Below, piece by piece: positions 62,235-64,000 of a stretch of DNA of 64,000 nucleotides. The position numbers and the translations under genes were made by a program. Under the pieces are notes generated by a model. It saw only the letters and a program-made list of their open reading frames with translations, ran no database searches and was not told the DNA's origin. The stretch covers positions 60,672-124,671 of the forward strand of contig JBKUOG010000007.1 in the NCBI GenBank assembly GCA_046957575.1. The letters are read 5' to 3'. This DNA is from UMGS1370 sp046957575. GTDB taxonomy: Bacteria; Bacillota; Clostridia; Lachnospirales; Lachnospiraceae. Positions within the stretch are counted from its first letter, which is position 1; every line of letters begins with the position of its first letter.

Positions 62235-62263
62235 ATTATCTCATATTGTGATATTATTATCAA
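62235..62263 (-). promoter_or_regulatory. Promoter of the sensory hydrogenase operon with Rex-like palindrome
   Basis: On the minus strand TTGATA (62258-62263) and GATAAT (62235-62240) are spaced by 17 bases. The loose palindrome TTGTGATATTATTATCAA (62246-62263) covers the -35 and resembles the Rex site TTGTTAAnnnnTTAACAA. Confidence 0.55.
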
Positions 62264-62298
62264 TCCTATTTTCGAGTTTTCACATACTTTCACGCACT

Positions 62299-62802
62299 TT
62301 AGTATCTTCTGATTTTATCCTCGCTGTCATCTGTACTTTTGTCAATGGACTTAATGACCACATAATATCCCTCATTATTTCCTACCTGGACAAACACCCG
62401 CTCTCCTGCCTTATGTTTAAACACTGCCTTCCCCAGAGGCGATTCTGTACTGATTTTATTCTCCAATGAATTTTCCCGAACAGTCGTAACAATTTTATAG
62501 GTTTCTGTCTCATCATCTTCTTCAAAATACAACTCTACCCTATTGTTCATCCCCACTTCGTCTTCCGCAGAATCCTCTGAAATCACTTTGGCAGTGTAGA
62601 CCATCTTTTCCAGATAGCGAATACGGCTTTCATTTTGATTCTTATCCTTTTTTGCTGCGTGGTATTCAAAATTTTCACTCAGATCTCCATGAGCCCTTGC
62701 CTCTTTTACTGCCTCCAGCGCTTCCTTCCGAACCACCAGTTTGCGGTATTCGATCTCTTCCTCCATCTTTTTAATATCGCTCTGTGTTAATTTATCGTAC
62801 AT
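62299..62802 (-). CDS. greA: Transcription elongation factor GreA/GreB family
   Basis: A 167-residue Gre factor: N-terminal coiled coil with the acidic tip AHGDLSENFEY, and a C-terminal FKBP-like domain (ESPLGKAVFKHKAGERV). It rescues backtracked RNA polymerase by stimulating transcript cleavage. ATG follows TTTAGGAGAGAATAGAA. Single gene. The sequence diverges from typical greA in its C-terminus, so it may be a second Gre paralogue. Confidence 0.9.
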   Translation of the reverse strand: MYDKLTQSDIKKMEEEIEYRKLVVRKEALEAVKEARAHGDLSENFEYHAAKKDKNQNESRIRYLEKMVYTAKVISEDSAEDEVGMNNRVELYFEEDDETETYKIVTTVRENSLENKISTESPLGKAVFKHKAGERVFVQVGNNEGYYVVIKSIDKSTDDSEDKIRRY

Positions 62803-62997
62803 TTCTATTCTCTCCTAAATCTCCAGCACTCTAAAGCCAAAATTCTCTATATATTATAAAATATCCCCTGAGCCAAATCAACTAAAACTCCATTTGCTCT
62901 TGATTGCGTACAAAAACAGCGACTCTCGCCTGGGAGATTCTCCGCCTGGGGCGGGGCGCTATAGCGACATCATTTTGCTCCGCCGCAGACATTGACT

Positions 62998-63025
62998 CAC
63001 TTAGCAAGTTTTACGAGCTTAGTTG
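62998..63025. repeat. Third copy of the CTAAGCTCG...CTCGCTAAG repeat
   Basis: In reverse orientation this matches 44281-44308. The surrounding 62840-63060 stretch has no gene; it holds GC-rich inverted fragments (62930-62970) that look like decayed repeat DNA. Confidence 0.5.
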
Positions 63026-63062
63026 AACAAGCCCTCTTTAGAGTTGCGTTCCTCGCAAGGCC

Positions 63063-63103
63063 TTTTTTATTGTATAGGAAGCAATTTCCTATGCAATAAA
63101 AAA
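63063..63103. repeat. AT-rich 18-bp inverted repeat
   Basis: Arms 63063-63080 and 63086-63103 pair at 17 of 18 positions around a 5-base loop. It abuts the terminator of the HTH gene and may be part of a tandem terminator. Confidence 0.75.
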
Positions 63104-63127
63104 AGCTCCGGAAAATGAATCCAGAGC
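63098..63127 (-). terminator. Terminator of the small HTH gene
   Basis: On the minus strand GCTCTGG pairs with CCGGAGC (one G-T pair), followed by seven T, immediately after the stop codon. Confidence 0.8.
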
Positions 63128-63128
63128 C

Positions 63129-63344
63129 TTACACATCATCCTGTACGTATTCAATTACCTCTTGTATCTCGCACTGAAAATATTCACACAGCTTACAGAG
63201 CAAATGTGCATCAATCCGCTGAAACTCATCTCTGCAGTATCGATTAAAATTAGCCCGCGGAATGTCTAAGTCTTTGCACACCTTATTTTTGCTGACACCG
63301 GCCATCTCCATTAATTCATTGATCCTCATGTGCAGATATCCCAT
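63129..63344 (-). CDS. Small XRE-like helix-turn-helix protein
   Basis: A 71-residue single-domain DNA-binding protein (INELMEMAGVSKNKVCKDLD, then a recognition helix with ANFNRYCRDEF). The length suits the lone-HTH XRE type. The ribosome binding site is weak (GGTGGTGAGATT). It is divergent from the hypothetical protein at 63451 and could regulate it. Confidence 0.8.
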   Translation of the reverse strand: MGYLHMRINELMEMAGVSKNKVCKDLDIPRANFNRYCRDEFQRIDAHLLCKLCEYFQCEIQEVIEYVQDDV

Positions 63345-63450
63345 AATCTCACCACCCTATGAGAAAATTATATCCAGGAAATGTTTTTCTGGTAATTCAC
63401 TATATAAAGAGTTATTATATAGTTAGATTATCCGCATTAGGAGGTTATTT

Positions 63451-63837
63451 ATGAATTCATCCCGCTTATCATTTCAAAAAAAACTGTTAAACTTCCAGCA
63501 TTCATTCAAAAAAGTACAGCTAACCAAAAAAATTTGCAAAATCCGCAAATGCTATAAAATCCTGAAAAACTTTTGCAGAGAGAACCATTCCCTGTGCCAG
63601 ATAAAATATGAGTCCGGTTCTTTTGCTTCTGTCTGCTCCGTCTCTATTCAAATCCTCAGCAAAAATATTCTGATATCTGATGAAATACCGGATGTTCAGT
63701 GGCTGTTTCAAAATGCCAATTTAATCGAAATTTCTGCACAGCATGGACTTCTATTAACAGAATTGTGGTTCTGCTGCTGGAAACTGGAACCAGTCGGCAC
63801 TCGTGAATCGTTTCTTTACACAACAAAAAAGTCTTGA
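63451..63837 (+). CDS. Hypothetical protein
   Basis: A 128-residue protein with an excellent ribosome binding site (AGGAGGTTATTT before the ATG) and its own terminator, which supports a real gene. The N-terminal ~45 residues are very Lys-rich and helical; the rest is mixed, with paired Cys/Trp near the end (LWFCCWKLEP). I recognise no family. Its divergent neighbour is a small HTH protein. Confidence 0.6.
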   Translation: MNSSRLSFQKKLLNFQHSFKKVQLTKKICKIRKCYKILKNFCRENHSLCQIKYESGSFASVCSVSIQILSKNILISDEIPDVQWLFQNANLIEISAQHGLLLTELWFCCWKLEPVGTRESFLYTTKKS

Positions 63838-63855
63838 ATTTCTCAAGACTTTTTT
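63825..63855. terminator. Bidirectional terminator between hypothetical gene and tRNA genes
   Basis: AAAAAAGTCTTGA (63825-63837) pairs with TCAAGACTTTTTT (63843-63855). The stem contains the stop codon of the hypothetical gene, and the T run serves either strand. It ends the tRNA transcript on the minus strand. Confidence 0.85.
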
Positions 63856-63857
63856 CG

Positions 63858-63943
63858 TGCCGCAGACCGGAATCGAACCGGTACGGGTATCACTACCCAC
63901 AGGATTTTAAGTCCTGGGCGTCTGCCAGTTCCGCCACTACGGC
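63858..63943 (-). tRNA. tRNA-Leu (anticodon TAA)
   Basis: An 86-base class II tRNA on the minus strand. Acceptor GCCGTAG pairs with CTGCGGC, anticodon loop CTTAAAA carries TAA, a long variable arm is present, and the T-arm has GGTTCGATTCC. CCA is not encoded. Confidence 0.95.
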
Positions 63944-63947
63944 TTAA

Positions 63948-64000
63948 TGGGGCCTACAGGGCTCGAACCTGTGACCCTCTGCTTGTAAGGCAGATGCTCT
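63948..64000 (-). tRNA. tRNA-Val (anticodon TAC), cut by the window edge
   Basis: The 3' 53 bases of a tRNA on the minus strand: anticodon loop CTTACAA within TCTGC/GCAGA, T-arm GGTTCGAGCCC and 3' acceptor strand GGCCCC plus A. It is 4 bases upstream of tRNA-Leu and probably co-transcribed. Confidence 0.92.

Noticed and set aside
62174..62298. Extra small gene between greA and the 2Fe-2S protein
   Set aside because: No frame with a ribosome binding site; the stretch is explained by the promoter of the sensory hydrogenase operon.

Overview
The window reads as chromosomal DNA from an anaerobic, saccharolytic gut-type member of the Clostridia, most likely Lachnospiraceae. This is an inference from gene content: several [FeFe]-hydrogenase-type proteins, YesM/YesN-type two-component systems next to sugar ABC importers, AGGAGG-type ribosome binding sites and lipoprotein substrate-binding proteins with Thr/Ala/Glu-rich linkers. 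No phage, plasmid, transposase, rRNA or CRISPR array is visible.

Layout. 1-8.5 kb: the start of a DUF5107/TPR protein, an AraC regulator, an arabinose-type ABC importer (ATPase, permease, binding protein), a second AraC regulator and a cytosolic discoidin-like protein. 8.6-17.8 kb: a MalFG-type importer, divergent from a YesM/YesN pair and a heparinase II/III-family protein with no signal peptide, which looks like an import-then-cleave system for an acidic oligosaccharide. 17.8-26 kb: a NEW3 protein with an ABC-2 exporter behind a long structured leader, a FucO-type alcohol dehydrogenase, a TetR regulator, an RlmI-type methyltransferase and a LysR regulator. 26-34.7 kb: two divergent [FeFe] hydrogenase operons. 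One encodes a sensory-type H-cluster protein with DRTGG, ATPase and PHP partners; the other encodes a trimeric HydABC-type NADH-linked hydrogenase. 34.7-44.3 kb: a small membrane protein, an mgl galactose importer with an InlB-repeat protein at the end of its operon, and a sugar sensor made of an orphan binding protein, a kinase and a response regulator. 44.4-46.6 kb: aroE, an L,D-transpeptidase and dense palindromic repeats. 46.6-57.2 kb: a nine-gene operon for uptake and apparently cytosolic desulfation of a sulfate ester (taurine-type ABC importer, two sulfatases, kinase, regulator). 57.5-62.2 kb: a sensory hydrogenase operon (2Fe-2S protein, PAS hydrogenase, SpoIIE phosphatase, group-B-like hydrogenase). 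62.3-64 kb: greA, a small HTH protein, a hypothetical protein and two tRNAs.

The points I would follow up first are as follows. (1) The two ATPases of the sulfate-ester importer have complementary defects: one has a degenerate signature motif, the other lacks the H-loop histidine. This predicts one canonical and one degenerate ATP site, a pattern well known in exporters but unexpected in a taurine-type importer. (2) Four different H-cluster proteins lie within about 35 kb, surrounded by signalling domains. (3) The NEW3/ABC-2 operon leader can form mutually exclusive structures ending in a terminator. (4) A family of palindromic repeats is dispersed through the window, and one copy supplies the C-terminal codons of aroE.
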